Positions 18,842 through 28,168 of a stretch of DNA of 64,000 nucleotides are shown here, in pieces. The stretch's first letter is position 1. Every line of letters begins with the position of its first letter. This DNA comes from Lachnospiraceae bacterium NC2004 (lineage in GTDB: Bacteria > Bacillota > Clostridia > Lachnospirales > Lachnospiraceae): assembly GCA_000621905.1 (NCBI GenBank), contig JHXB01000012.1, forward strand, positions 37,380 through 101,379, written 5' to 3'. The position numbers and the translations under genes were made by a program. Under the pieces are notes generated by a model that made no database searches, was not told the DNA's origin, and worked only from the letters and a program-made list of their open reading frames with translations.

Positions 18842-20263
18842 ATGGCTATTGAGAAGAAATGGGACAAGGTTATTGCTCTTGCTAAGTCAAGAGGATTCGT
18901 TTATCCGGGTTCAGAGATTTATGGTGGACTCGCTAATACCTGGGATTACGGTAACCTTGGAGTTGAGTTAAAGAATAATGTTAAGAGAGCTTGGTGGAAG
19001 AAGTTCGTTCAGGAGAGCCCATATAACGTTGGTGTTGATTGTGCAATCTTGATGAATCCACAGACCTGGGTTGCTTCAGGTCACTTAGGCGGTTTCTCTG
19101 ATCCTCTTATGGATTGTAAAGAGTGTCACAAGAGACATAGAGCAGACAATCTTATTGAAGAGTATGCAACTGAGGCAGGCGTTGAGCTTGAGTCATCAGT
19201 TGACGGTTGGAGCCATGAAGAGATGGAGAAATACATCGAGGATCATAACATTGTATGTCCTGCATGTGGTAAGCACAACTTTACACCTATCAGAGAATTC
19301 AATCTTATGTTTAAGACCTTTCAGGGTGTTACTGAGGATGCTAAGAGTGCTGTTTATTTAAGACCTGAGACTGCACAGGGTATATTCGTTAACTTCAAGA
19401 ATGTTCAGAGAACATCAAGAAAGAAGATACCTTTCGGAATTGGTCAGATAGGTAAGTCTTTCAGAAATGAGATTACTCCTGGTAACTTTACTTTTAGAAC
19501 AAGAGAGTTCGAGCAGATGGAGCTTGAGTTCTTCTGTGAGCCTGAGACAGACCTTGAGTGGTTTAAGTACTGGAAGCAGTTCTGTATTGACTGGTTAAAG
19601 GATCTTGGACTTCCTGAGGAAGACACAAGATATCGTGATCATGATCCTGAGGAGCTTGCATTTTACAGTAAGGCAACTACTGATATTGAGTATTTATTCC
19701 CTTGCGAGACTCTTGGTAAGAGCGGTTGGGGTGAGCTTTGGGGTATTGCTGACAGAACTGATTACGACCTTACACAGCATCAGAATACTTCAGGCGAGTC
19801 TATGGAGTACTTTGACAATGAAGCTGACAAGAAGTACATCCCTTATGTTATCGAGCCTTCACTCGGTGCAGACAGAGTTACGTTAGCATTCCTTTGCGCT
19901 GCATATGATGAGGAGAATATCGGAACAGAAGAGAAGCCTGATATGAGGACAGTTCTTCATTTTCATCCACAGCTTGCACCTGTTAAGATTGGTGTGCTTC
20001 CACTTTCTAAGAAGCTTAACGATGGCGCTTTAGAAGTATTTACAGAGCTTTCTAAGTACTATAACTGCGAGTTTGATGACAGAGGCAACATCGGTAAGAG
20101 ATATCGTCGTCAGGATGAGATAGGAACTCCATTCTGTGTAACTTATGACTTTGATTCTGAGGAAGATAAGGCAGTTACAATCAGAGACAGAGATACCATG
20201 GAGCAGGAGAGAGTTAAGATTGAGGACCTTAAAGCTTATTTTGCTGAGAAGTTTGATTGGTAA
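18842..20263 (+). CDS. glyS: Glycyl-tRNA synthetase, alpha2 (class IIa) type
   Basis: Charges tRNA-Gly. The 473 residues correspond to the single-chain eukaryote/archaea-like type rather than the alpha/beta tetramer. Motif blocks are [14 protein letters not shown] near the N-terminus, [16 protein letters not shown], motif 2 [30 protein letters not shown], and motif 3 [14 protein letters not shown]. The anticodon-binding domain starts about 385 ([16 protein letters not shown]). It contains the C-x-x-C-x-x-R...CPACGKH insertion of clostridial members. AAGAGGTAACATACT precedes the ATG. It has its own promoter and terminator, so it is a single-gene unit. The symbol glyQS is also used. Confidence 0.97.
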   Translation: MAIEKKWDKVIALAKSRGFVYPGSEIYGGLANTWDYGNLGVELKNNVKRAWWKKFVQESPYNVGVDCAILMNPQTWVASGHLGGFSDPLMDCKECHKRHRADNLIEEYATEAGVELESSVDGWSHEEMEKYIEDHNIVCPACGKHNFTPIREFNLMFKTFQGVTEDAKSAVYLRPETAQGIFVNFKNVQRTSRKKIPFGIGQIGKSFRNEITPGNFTFRTREFEQMELEFFCEPETDLEWFKYWKQFCIDWLKDLGLPEEDTRYRDHDPEELAFYSKATTDIEYLFPCETLGKSGWGELWGIADRTDYDLTQHQNTSGESMEYFDNEADKKYIPYVIEPSLGADRVTLAFLCAAYDEENIGTEEKPDMRTVLHFHPQLAPVKIGVLPLSKKLNDGALEVFTELSKYYNCEFDDRGNIGKRYRRQDEIGTPFCVTYDFDSEEDKAVTIRDRDTMEQERVKIEDLKAYFAEKFDW

Positions 20264-20301
20264 GAAAGAACAGTAACATATATATTTGATTTTGCTTATG
20301 T

Positions 20302-20336
20302 ATCCCGGAGCGAAAGCTTCGGGATTATTTTATTTT
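20302..20336 (+). terminator. Intrinsic terminator after glyQS
   Basis: ATCCCGGAGC pairs with GCTTCGGGAT across a GAAA tetraloop and is followed by TATTTTATTTT. Confidence 0.85.
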
Positions 20337-20340
20337 GTGC

Positions 20341-20375
20341 TTGACATTTTATATTAGATTGTATAAAATACAATC
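20341..20375 (+). promoter_or_regulatory. Promoter with overlapping OhrR/MarR-like operator
   Basis: A consensus -35 TTGACA (20341-20346) is followed after 17 bases by TAAAAT (20364-20369). A perfect inverted repeat, GATTGTAT / ATACAATC with an AAA centre (20357-20375), covers the -10. OhrR operators in Bacillus contain TACAAT/ATTGTA half-sites, and an OhrR-type gene is the second gene of the unit. Autorepression with induction by organic peroxides is therefore inferred. Confidence 0.7.
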
Positions 20376-20437
20376 AAGCAAAATATAATTTGCATTATAC
20401 CATATAAATGTATTAGAATGCCTAAGGAGGAATTGTT

Positions 20438-20914
20438 ATGGTTTTTTATGATTACAGCGCAGTTAAGATGAACGGAACTGAAGTTAAGATGGATGAGTTT
20501 GCCGGACAGGTTGTTATTGTTGTCAACACTGCATCTAAGTGCGGATTCACCCCACAGTTTGAGGGATTAGAGGAACTCTATAAGAAGTATAAGGACAAGG
20601 GGCTTGTGATTCTTGGTTTCCCATGCAACCAGTTTGCAGCGCAGGATCCGGGGGACAACAAGGAGATTGAGGGCTTCTGCAAGCTTAACTACGGAGTAAC
20701 ATTTCCTATGTTCCAGAAGATAGATGTCAACGGTGACAACGAGCATCCGCTTTATACCTATCTTAAGTCAGAGCAGAAGGGTACTTTGGGTAGTAAGATT
20801 AAATGGAACTTTACTAAGTTTTTAATTGACAGAGAGGGCAATGTTGTTGATAGATATGCGCCTACTGTTGAGCCTTCTAAGATGGAGAAGGATATTGTTA
20901 AATTACTAGGATAA
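20438..20914 (+). CDS. Glutathione-peroxidase-family thiol peroxidase
   Basis: Reduces hydroperoxides; bacterial and plant-type Cys members usually take electrons from thioredoxin rather than glutathione. The 158 residues match the family. The peroxidatic Cys (not selenocysteine) is in [19 protein letters not shown] near residue 35; [13 protein letters not shown] supplies the conserved Gln; the resolving Cys is probably in [25 protein letters not shown] gives the active-site Trp/Asn. AAGGAGGAATTGTT precedes the ATG. It is the first gene of a two-gene unit with the OhrR-type repressor. Confidence 0.93.
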   Translation: MVFYDYSAVKMNGTEVKMDEFAGQVVIVVNTASKCGFTPQFEGLEELYKKYKDKGLVILGFPCNQFAAQDPGDNKEIEGFCKLNYGVTFPMFQKIDVNGDNEHPLYTYLKSEQKGTLGSKIKWNFTKFLIDREGNVVDRYAPTVEPSKMEKDIVKLLG

Positions 20915-20925
20915 GGAGACTACCT

Positions 20926-21360
20926 ATGTCTGATAAATACGATTCTTTAAAACTTTCCAATCAGTTGTGTTTTCCGCTTTATGCGGCTTCTAAGGAGATA
21001 GTAAGGAGATACAAGCCTTTTCTTGATGAGCTTAATCTCACTTACACTCAATATATAGCTATGCTTGTATTGTGGGAGCATGAGTCACTTAATGTTAAGC
21101 AACTTGGTGAGTATTTATTCTTAGATTCAGGAACGTTAACTCCGCTTCTTAAGAAGCTTGCGGACAAGGGATATATTAAGAGAACACGTGATACGGAGGA
21201 TGAGAGAAACGTATTGGTTTCAGTTACTGACAAGGGATTAGCTTTAAGAGAAGATGCTCTTAAGGTGCCGCAGGCTATGTCGGGATGTATTAATCTGTCT
21301 CCTGAAGAAGCTAAGGTTATGTACAAATTATTATATAATTTGCTAGATGATCAGGAATGA
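20926..21360 (+). CDS. ohrR: OhrR-type MarR family peroxide-sensing repressor
   Basis: A winged-helix repressor inactivated by oxidation of one N-terminal cysteine. The 144 residues align along the whole length with the OhrR of Bacillus subtilis as I recall it. The sensing Cys is in LSNQLCFPLYAASKE (about 15), followed by YTQYIAMLVLWEHE, the recognition helix LFLDSGTLTPLLKKL and the wing RDTEDERNVLVSVT. The gene lies 11 bases after the peroxidase gene and downstream of a promoter-overlapping palindrome. Its partner here is a GPx-type peroxidase, not the usual Ohr. The symbol is by similarity. Confidence 0.88.
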   Translation: MSDKYDSLKLSNQLCFPLYAASKEIVRRYKPFLDELNLTYTQYIAMLVLWEHESLNVKQLGEYLFLDSGTLTPLLKKLADKGYIKRTRDTEDERNVLVSVTDKGLALREDALKVPQAMSGCINLSPEEAKVMYKLLYNLLDDQE

Positions 21361-21369
21361 GGATAGTAT

Positions 21370-22476
21370 ATGACTAGAGATAAGATTATTATAAGGACAA
21401 GTATTATAGGGATTTTGGCTAATGTATTTCTTGCAGGGTTTAAGGCTTTCGTCGGAGTTTTGTCTAGTTCGATTGCTGTTATAATGGATGCGGTCAACAA
21501 TTTAAGTGATGCGCTTTCTTCTATTATAACTATTATAGGCACTAAGCTTGCCAACAAGCCTGCGGATGCCAAGCATCCACTAGGATACGGAAGAATAGAG
21601 TTTATAAGTGCTGCTGTCATTTCCTTGATTGTTCTATATGCCGGTGTTACTTCACTTATTGAATCGATTAAGAAGATAATAAGCCCTGTTAAGCCGGATT
21701 ACGGAGCGGCTGCGATAGTTATTATTATAATGGGTATCATTGTGAAGGTTGTTCTCGGTACCTATGTTAAGGGAGTAGGAGTCAAGGTCAATTCCGATTC
21801 TCTGGTTAACTCGGGTACTGATGCGCTTTTGGATTCTGTGATTTCAACATCTACGCTTGTTGCGGCTATCGTTTACATATTGTTCGGATTATCTTTGGAA
21901 GCGTGGCTGGGCGCTATCATTTCCCTGGTTATTATTAAGTCAGGCACTGATATGATTATGGATTCGGTGAGCCAGATTCTCGGAGAGAGAGTTCCGATGG
22001 AGGTTTCTAAGAGTGTCAAGGGATCGATATGCAGTGTTGATGGAGTTAGAGGTGCTTATGATCTTATTCTTCACAGCTATGGCCCTGATAAGCTTGAGGG
22101 TTCGGTGCATATTGAGATTCCGGATACCATGATGGCTGATGAGATAGATACTCTGATGAGGAAGGTTCAGGAGCGGGTATTTACCGATACCGGAGTTATC
22201 TTGACCGGTATAAGTATTTACGCGTTTAATACCAAGGAAGGTGAGGCAACAGACGCTTACAGGAATGTGCTTAATCTGGTTAAGTCGGTTGAGCATGTTA
22301 AGCAGATTCATGGATTCTACTTCAGCAGAGAGACTATGGAGATAAGGTTTGACGCGGTGATTACATTTGACGCAGATGACTTGAAAGCGCAGCGCGATGA
22401 GGTAGAGAGGCTTGTCAAGGAAGCCTACCCTGACTTTGACGTATATGTGACTTTAGATAATGATGTGTCTGATTAA
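21370..22476 (+). CDS. Cation diffusion facilitator (CDF) family metal transporter
   Basis: A proton-coupled efflux carrier for divalent metals, 368 residues. About six membrane segments occupy residues 10-210. The metal-site residues are in MDAVNNLSDALSS (membrane segment 2; Asn replaces the usual Asp-x-x-x-D pattern in part) and SDSLVNSGTDALLDS (segment 5). HPLGYGRIEF follows segment 2 as in the family. The cytoplasmic C-terminal domain (about 215-368) carries LILHSYGPDKLEGSVHIEIP. Specificity (Zn, Fe, Mn, Co) cannot be read. It starts 9 bases after the ohrR stop, so it may belong to the peroxide regulon; manganese or iron handling would fit but is inference. Confidence 0.92.
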   Translation: MTRDKIIIRTSIIGILANVFLAGFKAFVGVLSSSIAVIMDAVNNLSDALSSIITIIGTKLANKPADAKHPLGYGRIEFISAAVISLIVLYAGVTSLIESIKKIISPVKPDYGAAAIVIIIMGIIVKVVLGTYVKGVGVKVNSDSLVNSGTDALLDSVISTSTLVAAIVYILFGLSLEAWLGAIISLVIIKSGTDMIMDSVSQILGERVPMEVSKSVKGSICSVDGVRGAYDLILHSYGPDKLEGSVHIEIPDTMMADEIDTLMRKVQERVFTDTGVILTGISIYAFNTKEGEATDAYRNVLNLVKSVEHVKQIHGFYFSRETMEIRFDAVITFDADDLKAQRDEVERLVKEAYPDFDVYVTLDNDVSD

Positions 22477-22490
22477 ATATAGATTGTAAT

Positions 22491-22530
22491 AAGCCTGCTA
22501 GAAGGAGTGAGTCCTTCAAGCAGGCTTTTG
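22491..22530. terminator. Bidirectional terminator between the CDF and chemoreceptor genes
   Basis: AAGCCTGCT (22491-22499) pairs with AGCAGGCTT (22519-22527), with an inner GAAGGA/TCCTTC stem, then TTTTGTTG. It lies between convergent genes and can serve both strands. Confidence 0.8.
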
Positions 22531-22555
22531 TTGTGCTTTAAATTATACCTGATAA

Positions 22556-24265
22556 TTACTGAAGCTTGAACTTATTAACTTCGTTCTTAAGCTGATTAGA
22601 TATCTCGTTGGTTGCTGTAGCATCACTATCGATTCTTGTCATATTATTAGACATGTCATGTGAGCGGTCCGTAGTCTTGGCAACTTCGTCAGCAACATTT
22701 CTGACAGAAGAGTTAACCGACTCAGTAGAATTACGAATACCTGAGATATTCTGCTTGATACTCTCTGATGAAGCTGCAAATCTCTCCATCATCTCTGTTA
22801 TTCTCTCAGCAGACTGTACATAATCACTGCTTGTATCAACAAGCTTGGTATAACCGTCAATAGTAACTTCTGAGACAAATGTAATCAGTTCGCTAGCCTC
22901 TTTAGCCAATTCGTCAACGGCAGATATAACTTCGGTTGATACGCTTTGAATCTCTGTTGCTACATCCTGTGAATTAGCTGCCAATGATCCAATCTCACCT
23001 GCAACTACAGCAAATCCTCGTCCAGCATCACCTGCTCTTGCAGCCTCTATTGAAGCGTTAAGTGCAAGAAGGTTGGTCTGCTCGGAAATGCCGATAATAT
23101 CGTTGGTAAGGTCATCGATTCTTCTAACTGCCTGAGATCTCTCAATCTTCTCGGAAACGGAAGCAGATATGGTATCAACTTTGTCTTTAGCTGTATTAAG
23201 TTCTTTCTCGGCGTTGTTACCTGTGTCGGAAGCGGTCTTTCTGACTTCGTGTGCGAAGCTCTTGCCACCGTTGATTTCGTCTGCAATCTCGTTAAATGAT
23301 ACCATCATGTCATTCATAAGGTTGTTGATGTTATCAAGAGAATCTGTTGTGTCAAGCATGGTTGAACTTACGTTTGTCATTGTATTAGAGATGGACTCGG
23401 CTTCTGAACGCACATCCTTGACATTTAAAGCAATGTTAGAAGATGCATCGTTAAGTCTTGTTGACTCTGAATTGATTGAAAGAAGAATGCCTTTGATGTA
23501 TTCGATAAGCTTATTGATGTTGCCGCTAATTACCTCGAACTCATCACCGGAGGTTAATTCTATCTGCTTGGTCAAGTCACCGTCGCCGGTAGCCAAATCA
23601 ACTATCTTGTCATTTAACAACGCGAACTTGCGTGTAAGAGCGTGTGCTATAACTATAAGTACTATGATTCCAACGATAAGTACGATAACACATACTAGTA
23701 TAATAGTCTTCAACAAAGACGCTTCCTGCTGTTTAACCCATTCCAAACTGTTATCAACACCGATTGCAGCGACAATCTGACCATCAAGGTAAACAGGAGC
23801 ATATGATGATATATGAGTACCCCAATCGTCCGTATAAGGCTCATCGTTTGATGCTGTGGTACCTTTTAGTGCTGTTATTGCATCCTCGTCATCGAATTCA
23901 TCTCCGGTTGCCGCGGCATCGTCTATCTGAGCATCAACAGCGTATTCCATTCCACCGCCCTCGGCCGGACGAACTGCATAAATAAACTCAACATCAGCCT
24001 TCTCCATAAGAGTTGTGAACATATTGCTCACATTGAGATAAGTTTCTGATTCTTCTTGCCCCGGTTCAATTGTGGCAAGCGTTTCGGCATCCACCATCTC
24101 AGCGACAGTCTGTGCGATGCTCTCTGACTTATTCTTAATCTGATTGTTGAGCATAGTGTTACATTTGCCAAATGTAATACATCCTAAAACAGCGTCAGAT
24201 ATGATGAATAATAGAATAACCAAACCTATAATCTTGTTAGTTGCCTTAATCTTTCTGACCTTCAT
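22556..24265 (-). CDS. Methyl-accepting chemotaxis protein
   Basis: A transmembrane chemoreceptor of 569 residues, the only long plus-strand exception in the window. Order: membrane segment 1 (about 11-31), extracellular sensor (about 32-185, containing [20 protein letters not shown] and [20 protein letters not shown], consistent with a Cache fold), membrane segment 2 (about 187-210), HAMP, and the cytoplasmic signalling coiled coil. The hairpin tip is [23 protein letters not shown] then [15 protein letters not shown]. The ligand is unknown. On its own strand GGGAGGATTATAACT precedes the ATG. Its presence implies a motile cell with Che proteins. Confidence 0.95.
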   Translation of the reverse strand: MKVRKIKATNKIIGLVILLFIISDAVLGCITFGKCNTMLNNQIKNKSESIAQTVAEMVDAETLATIEPGQEESETYLNVSNMFTTLMEKADVEFIYAVRPAEGGGMEYAVDAQIDDAAATGDEFDDEDAITALKGTTASNDEPYTDDWGTHISSYAPVYLDGQIVAAIGVDNSLEWVKQQEASLLKTIILVCVIVLIVGIIVLIVIAHALTRKFALLNDKIVDLATGDGDLTKQIELTSGDEFEVISGNINKLIEYIKGILLSINSESTRLNDASSNIALNVKDVRSEAESISNTMTNVSSTMLDTTDSLDNINNLMNDMMVSFNEIADEINGGKSFAHEVRKTASDTGNNAEKELNTAKDKVDTISASVSEKIERSQAVRRIDDLTNDIIGISEQTNLLALNASIEAARAGDAGRGFAVVAGEIGSLAANSQDVATEIQSVSTEVISAVDELAKEASELITFVSEVTIDGYTKLVDTSSDYVQSAERITEMMERFAASSESIKQNISGIRNSTESVNSSVRNVADEVAKTTDRSHDMSNNMTRIDSDATATNEISNQLKNEVNKFKLQ

Positions 24266-24309
24266 AGTTATAATCCTCCCGTTTCATGTATTAATATTCG
24301 TTAACCATA

Positions 24310-24338
24310 ATTTTATCAATAATAAGATATATAGTCAA
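24310..24338 (-). promoter_or_regulatory. Promoter for the chemoreceptor gene
   Basis: On the minus strand, TTGACT (complement of 24333-24338), 17 bases, then TAAAAT (complement of 24310-24315), about 45 bases before the start codon. This is a sigma-A type, not the flagellar sigma type. Confidence 0.7.
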
Positions 24339-24475
24339 CATTGCTAATTTTTTGACAAAGTCCCATGTGAATTTACTGCAAATGTTTAAGTTTACGGATT
24401 ATTCCCCATGTGATACACTTTAATACAGCGTATTCGTTTAAGAATGCGTAAGAATAGTTTATTGTGAGGATAGTT

Positions 24476-25243
24476 ATGATATTTGAAACGCACGCTCATT
24501 ACGAGGATGAGCAATTCAACGAAGACAGAGAGGCGCTTTTGGAGAGCCTGCCAAAGAAAGGAATAGATTATGTGGTAAATGTAAGCACCAGCCTTGAGAC
24601 GGCGAAGCAATGCATTGCATTTGCTGAAAAGTACGACTACATTTACGCTTCTGTAGGCAATCATCCTGAATATGCCTCAGAGATAGATGAAAATGCTATC
24701 GCTAAGATAAGAGAATGGTGCAAGCTTCCTAAGGTTGTCGCAATCGGTGAGATAGGACTCGATTATTACTGGGAGCCTTATGATGAGGCGGAGCAGAAGA
24801 ATGCATTTAAAATGCAGATGGAGCTTGCGGCTGAGATTGATATGCCGGTTATTATTCATTCGAGAGATGCCGCAAAGGATACATTTGACATAATTAAAGA
24901 ATATAGTGCTAAAGGCGTTAAGGGTATCGTGCACTGCTATGGGTATTCCCTTGAATATGCCAAGGAATTTATTAAGATGGGCTATAAGATAGGTATCGGC
25001 GGAGTTTTGACATTTAAAAATGCGAGAAGATTAGTTGAGACCTGTCATGGCATCAGCCTTGACGATATTGTGCTTGAGACGGATAGTCCATATATGGCGC
25101 CGACTCCGAACAGGGGCAAGAGGAATTCATCGCTCAACATCCCTTATATTGCCGAGAAACTCGCTGAGATTAAGGGTGTGTCGGTTGAAGAAGTGTATGA
25201 GCGTACGATGAAGAATGCGAAGGAGATATATAGAATCTCATAA
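24476..25243 (+). CDS. TatD-family metal-dependent hydrolase (DNase-like)
   Basis: A TIM-barrel nuclease of the amidohydrolase superfamily, 255 residues. Metal ligands are visible as H-x-H in FETHAHYED (the usual first residue Asp is Glu here), Glu in VAIGEIGLDYYW, His in PVIIHSRDA, His in GIVHCYGYS and Asp in LETDSPYMAP. The NRGKRNSSLNIPYIAEKLAE tail is typical of TatD. ATG 24476 follows GTGAGGATAGTT; the in-frame GTG at 24464 is part of that signal. It is divergent from the chemoreceptor and ends at a terminator, so it is monocistronic. Confidence 0.93.
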   Translation: MIFETHAHYEDEQFNEDREALLESLPKKGIDYVVNVSTSLETAKQCIAFAEKYDYIYASVGNHPEYASEIDENAIAKIREWCKLPKVVAIGEIGLDYYWEPYDEAEQKNAFKMQMELAAEIDMPVIIHSRDAAKDTFDIIKEYSAKGVKGIVHCYGYSLEYAKEFIKMGYKIGIGGVLTFKNARRLVETCHGISLDDIVLETDSPYMAPTPNRGKRNSSLNIPYIAEKLAEIKGVSVEEVYERTMKNAKEIYRIS

Positions 25244-25271
25244 CCCCAAGTAAATAAGTCGGTATTTATAA

Positions 25272-25306
25272 GGACAGCGTGAATAATCATGCTGTTCTTT
25301 TTGTTG
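25272..25306 (+). terminator. Intrinsic terminator after tatD
   Basis: GGACAGCGTGA pairs with TCATGCTGTTC (one G-T pair) around a short loop, then TTTTTGTTG. Confidence 0.85.
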
Positions 25307-25326
25307 CGCAATTGTTATATTTTATA

Positions 25327-25335
25327 TGATATAAT
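25327..25335 (+). promoter_or_regulatory. Extended -10 promoter for the 876-residue protein
   Basis: TGATATAAT matches the extended -10 (TG-n-TATAAT) exactly. No good -35 lies at 17 bases. The start codon is about 35 bases downstream of the predicted start. Confidence 0.6.
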
Positions 25336-25376
25336 ATCAGTGATGGTATAAATAAACATTCACAGGAGGGATTGCC

Positions 25377-28007
25377 ATGAAAGAAGTAGATGAGATTGTA
25401 ATTGAAGAAGAAGTAATAGATAACATTGAATACGACAAGCTATCTGACAAGGCTAAAGTTGCCGCTATCAAGAGTGCATATAACAATTGCAAGACAATTA
25501 AGGACAGGTACGAGTTTTTGATAGAGCTTCGTGTGATGGGAACAGCCTCATTAGAGACAGATTCCCCTATCGGTGAAAGTATCAGTGCTGTCATGGGTGA
25601 ACTTGAAGGTAATTTTATCGATGAATATATAATGAATGGCACTAACGAGCAGCGTCAGCAGGTTATAGAAACATGTGCCAGTTATAAAGAGTATTATGAT
25701 ACAGAGATGTATCATGAGATGGAAAGACACGCATTTAAATTTGAGGCAAATGAAGAAGATATTCGTAACAAGTCTGCATGGCTTGCCAAGTCCGGTAAAT
25801 TCGAAATGTATGTTAATTATAACAATAATCTTACCAGTACTATTTTGGAGAATTATAGTGGTAAAAAGGTTCGAAACGACGTAGCCCATAATACTAAGAT
25901 TAAATCTGAAACAACCATGCAAGAGTATGCAATTATGTGTGGTTTTCGTGGAGAAGACATTGAGAAATACCTGGGGTCATGTAACGCTCAACCTAACACC
26001 AGCATCAGCAATCATTTTACTAAAGTGTTAAGAGATAATCCTAATATTAAAACCGAGCGTGATGTATCTAATTACATAATAGATAACATGATAGAAAAGC
26101 AGAAGAGTAATTGGGCTAAATACTCAAAAGAGAATTATTACAATGACAACAGTATTACGCCGATGGATCGCTCGCGAATAGAAGAATTAGCTGACCAGAC
26201 TAAATCTGATATAGAAAATGATAGTGTCAAAAAATGGAGAACAGAAAAAGGAAACGATATCCTTGATGCAAGCAGGACGAAATATGTTCCTACAATAATG
26301 AAAGATTTTAAAAACAAGTATGTTTCATTTAAGAAGGCTGAAGTTAAAAAAACAGAAGTTAATCCTGATAGAGTCAGAGATTTAAAGGCTTCTTACGCCA
26401 CTTTAAAAACTCCTGAGGAGAAGCTTGATTTCTTGTATGGATTAAATGCAACTGCAATAGCTAAGGGAACACTCGCTGGGAAGACAGAGAAAACGGATAA
26501 TAAAATACTCTCTGATTTAATAGGCGAGTTTATAGATGAATATGTAAAAAAAGGAGACTACAACACTATCTCCAGAGTAATGACCTATTTGGGTAAGATA
26601 AAGTGTGATGCTAATCTTAAGCTTGTTGAGGCAGAGCAGCAATGCAAGAATGTGATTGATAATGAAGATCCTTATTTTGATAAGAAAGTCAAGTACTTAG
26701 CAAGATATAAAGAAGCTGGAGTATATCTGATTTCGAATAACAGTATACAATCAAGTATACTATTCAACATCAACACTGATCAGAATGTTCTAAAAGAAGT
26801 TGAGAAACATGCCAATGTAAAAGAGAACACCACCATGAAGGATATAATAGCTTTACTAGGGTATGATGAAAAGGCTTCGGAGAGGCTATATTCTGATTTT
26901 AAAGCCTCACCTGACACGCTGGCGTTTGACGCATTTAGAGAGAAGATGGTAAGAGATGAAGGGGATGATAATCCAGATCCTGACTATGTGAACCAGAAGA
27001 TTAATCAGTTTATCAGAGACTGTTTATGTAGTAAGTTTTATGATAAAGGTGCATCAATTGCAATGAAAGAGGCTAATTTTCCGGCTGATCGCATTGAAGA
27101 GTACAATAACGTTTCAAAAGATTCAGGTATAGATGCTTCTCCGCATGGAATTGAAGACTGGATAAAAGAGGAAGGCAATGCCTTGATGGATCAGTTCGCC
27201 AAAGATTATGTTAATGTTGTCGACGAATTTGAGACGCGCTACAACAAAGGAGTCTCATTTGACCATTATATAGTCTTGCATACAGGTAAGAAGGCTATTG
27301 AGCTTCCTGATATAAAGAAAGAAGACTGTCTTGCTGAGGCGCTCGCAGCCAAGGTTCTTATGGATGCCAAAGAGAAGTATGATGTCAAGAAGATTAAAGC
27401 AGCTGCAGAGAATATCAAGCAACTGTCTGAATTTGACAGAATAATTGCTGATAAGGATAAAGTGGATGATGCATTTAGGTCGAGAGCCAGTCTTGATGCT
27501 ATGGCACACAAACTAACGCAATCAGCATATAAGGTATCTTCGGCAAATGTTACCGATTATGTAAATGAAATGAAAAAGCTTTATGAGAGTCTTATGCCGG
27601 AAAAGAATAGAACTGCAGAATATAAAGCATTTTACGGCGCAGTTAAAAAGATTGCTGACTTGACAGATAAGTATGATTTTGACCATGATTACGATCGCAA
27701 GGTTGTTTCTAAGGAGCTTGTTGACCTTAACGCCAATCTTATGCTATCGGTAAAGAACTATGTAAAAGGAAAGAAGTCTGTTAGATGGACTGATGGTGGT
27801 AAGGAGAGGTTTAACAATAATCTTGATGCTTTGGGAACCTTGTTAAAGTACGCTCCGGATTCTAAACAACAGATAGATAAGTTAGTTAATAGGATTAACG
27901 ACGTTAGGTGGGAGCGTAATAGAGTGGACTTGAAGGATTATAATGCTGACAGGGCTGTTAACAAGAAGGCGGCTCGTGAGAAAAAGGGCGCTCATAAAGC
28001 TTTATAG
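25377..28007 (+). CDS. Hypothetical 876-residue protein with an internal duplication
   Basis: I do not recognise a family. It has no signal peptide or membrane segment, is rich in Lys, Asp and Glu, and appears mostly helical, so it should be cytoplasmic. Two modules of about 300 residues are related: module A (about 20-320) opens with KAAIKSAYNN-like text, has DRYEFLIELRVMGTASL then GNFIDEYIMNGTNE; module B (about 330-620) has EKLDFLYGLNATAIAKGTL then GEFIDEYVKKGDYN. Both continue with a matching TTMQEYAIMCGF / TTMKDIIALLGY segment and an IEELAD/IEEYNN plus EKGNDILD/EEGNALMD segment. A third, unrelated C-terminal part (about 640-876) ends in basic RAVNKKAAREKKGAHKAL. AGGAGGGATTGCC precedes the ATG; it is a single-gene unit. 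Confidence 0.8.
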   Translation: MKEVDEIVIEEEVIDNIEYDKLSDKAKVAAIKSAYNNCKTIKDRYEFLIELRVMGTASLETDSPIGESISAVMGELEGNFIDEYIMNGTNEQRQQVIETCASYKEYYDTEMYHEMERHAFKFEANEEDIRNKSAWLAKSGKFEMYVNYNNNLTSTILENYSGKKVRNDVAHNTKIKSETTMQEYAIMCGFRGEDIEKYLGSCNAQPNTSISNHFTKVLRDNPNIKTERDVSNYIIDNMIEKQKSNWAKYSKENYYNDNSITPMDRSRIEELADQTKSDIENDSVKKWRTEKGNDILDASRTKYVPTIMKDFKNKYVSFKKAEVKKTEVNPDRVRDLKASYATLKTPEEKLDFLYGLNATAIAKGTLAGKTEKTDNKILSDLIGEFIDEYVKKGDYNTISRVMTYLGKIKCDANLKLVEAEQQCKNVIDNEDPYFDKKVKYLARYKEAGVYLISNNSIQSSILFNINTDQNVLKEVEKHANVKENTTMKDIIALLGYDEKASERLYSDFKASPDTLAFDAFREKMVRDEGDDNPDPDYVNQKINQFIRDCLCSKFYDKGASIAMKEANFPADRIEEYNNVSKDSGIDASPHGIEDWIKEEGNALMDQFAKDYVNVVDEFETRYNKGVSFDHYIVLHTGKKAIELPDIKKEDCLAEALAAKVLMDAKEKYDVKKIKAAAENIKQLSEFDRIIADKDKVDDAFRSRASLDAMAHKLTQSAYKVSSANVTDYVNEMKKLYESLMPEKNRTAEYKAFYGAVKKIADLTDKYDFDHDYDRKVVSKELVDLNANLMLSVKNYVKGKKSVRWTDGGKERFNNNLDALGTLLKYAPDSKQQIDKLVNRINDVRWERNRVDLKDYNADRAVNKKAAREKKGAHKAL

Positions 28008-28012
28008 GCTTT

Positions 28013-28063
28013 TTGACAACATTTTCAAAAAATGCTTTATAAAAGTTCAAAATGTGTTATAAT
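28013..28063 (+). promoter_or_regulatory. Candidate promoters for ppdK
   Basis: A consensus TTGACA (28013-28018) lies 19 bases before TATAAA (28038-28043). An extended -10, TGTTATAAT (28055-28063), follows and runs into the terminator stem. Either could start ppdK; the second would start within the hairpin, so the terminator and promoter overlap. Confidence 0.5.
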
Positions 28064-28096
28064 AGGGATAGCGTGCGCCATCCCTATTATTTTTTC
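28061..28096 (+). terminator. Intrinsic terminator after the 876-residue gene
   Basis: AATAGGGAT (28061-28069) pairs with ATCCCTATT (28080-28088), followed by ATTTTTTCGC. Confidence 0.8.
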
Positions 28097-28168
28097 GCTT
28101 TTTTAGGCCAAAAGGGCGTATAGGGGCGGCTCTCGTAATATAATATTATATTAGGAGGTAACTAGATA

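Noticed and set aside
23169..23780. 203-codon plus-strand frame opposite the chemoreceptor gene
   Set aside because: It is the antisense shadow of the MCP gene; the minus strand encodes a complete conserved chemoreceptor with promoter and ribosome binding site.
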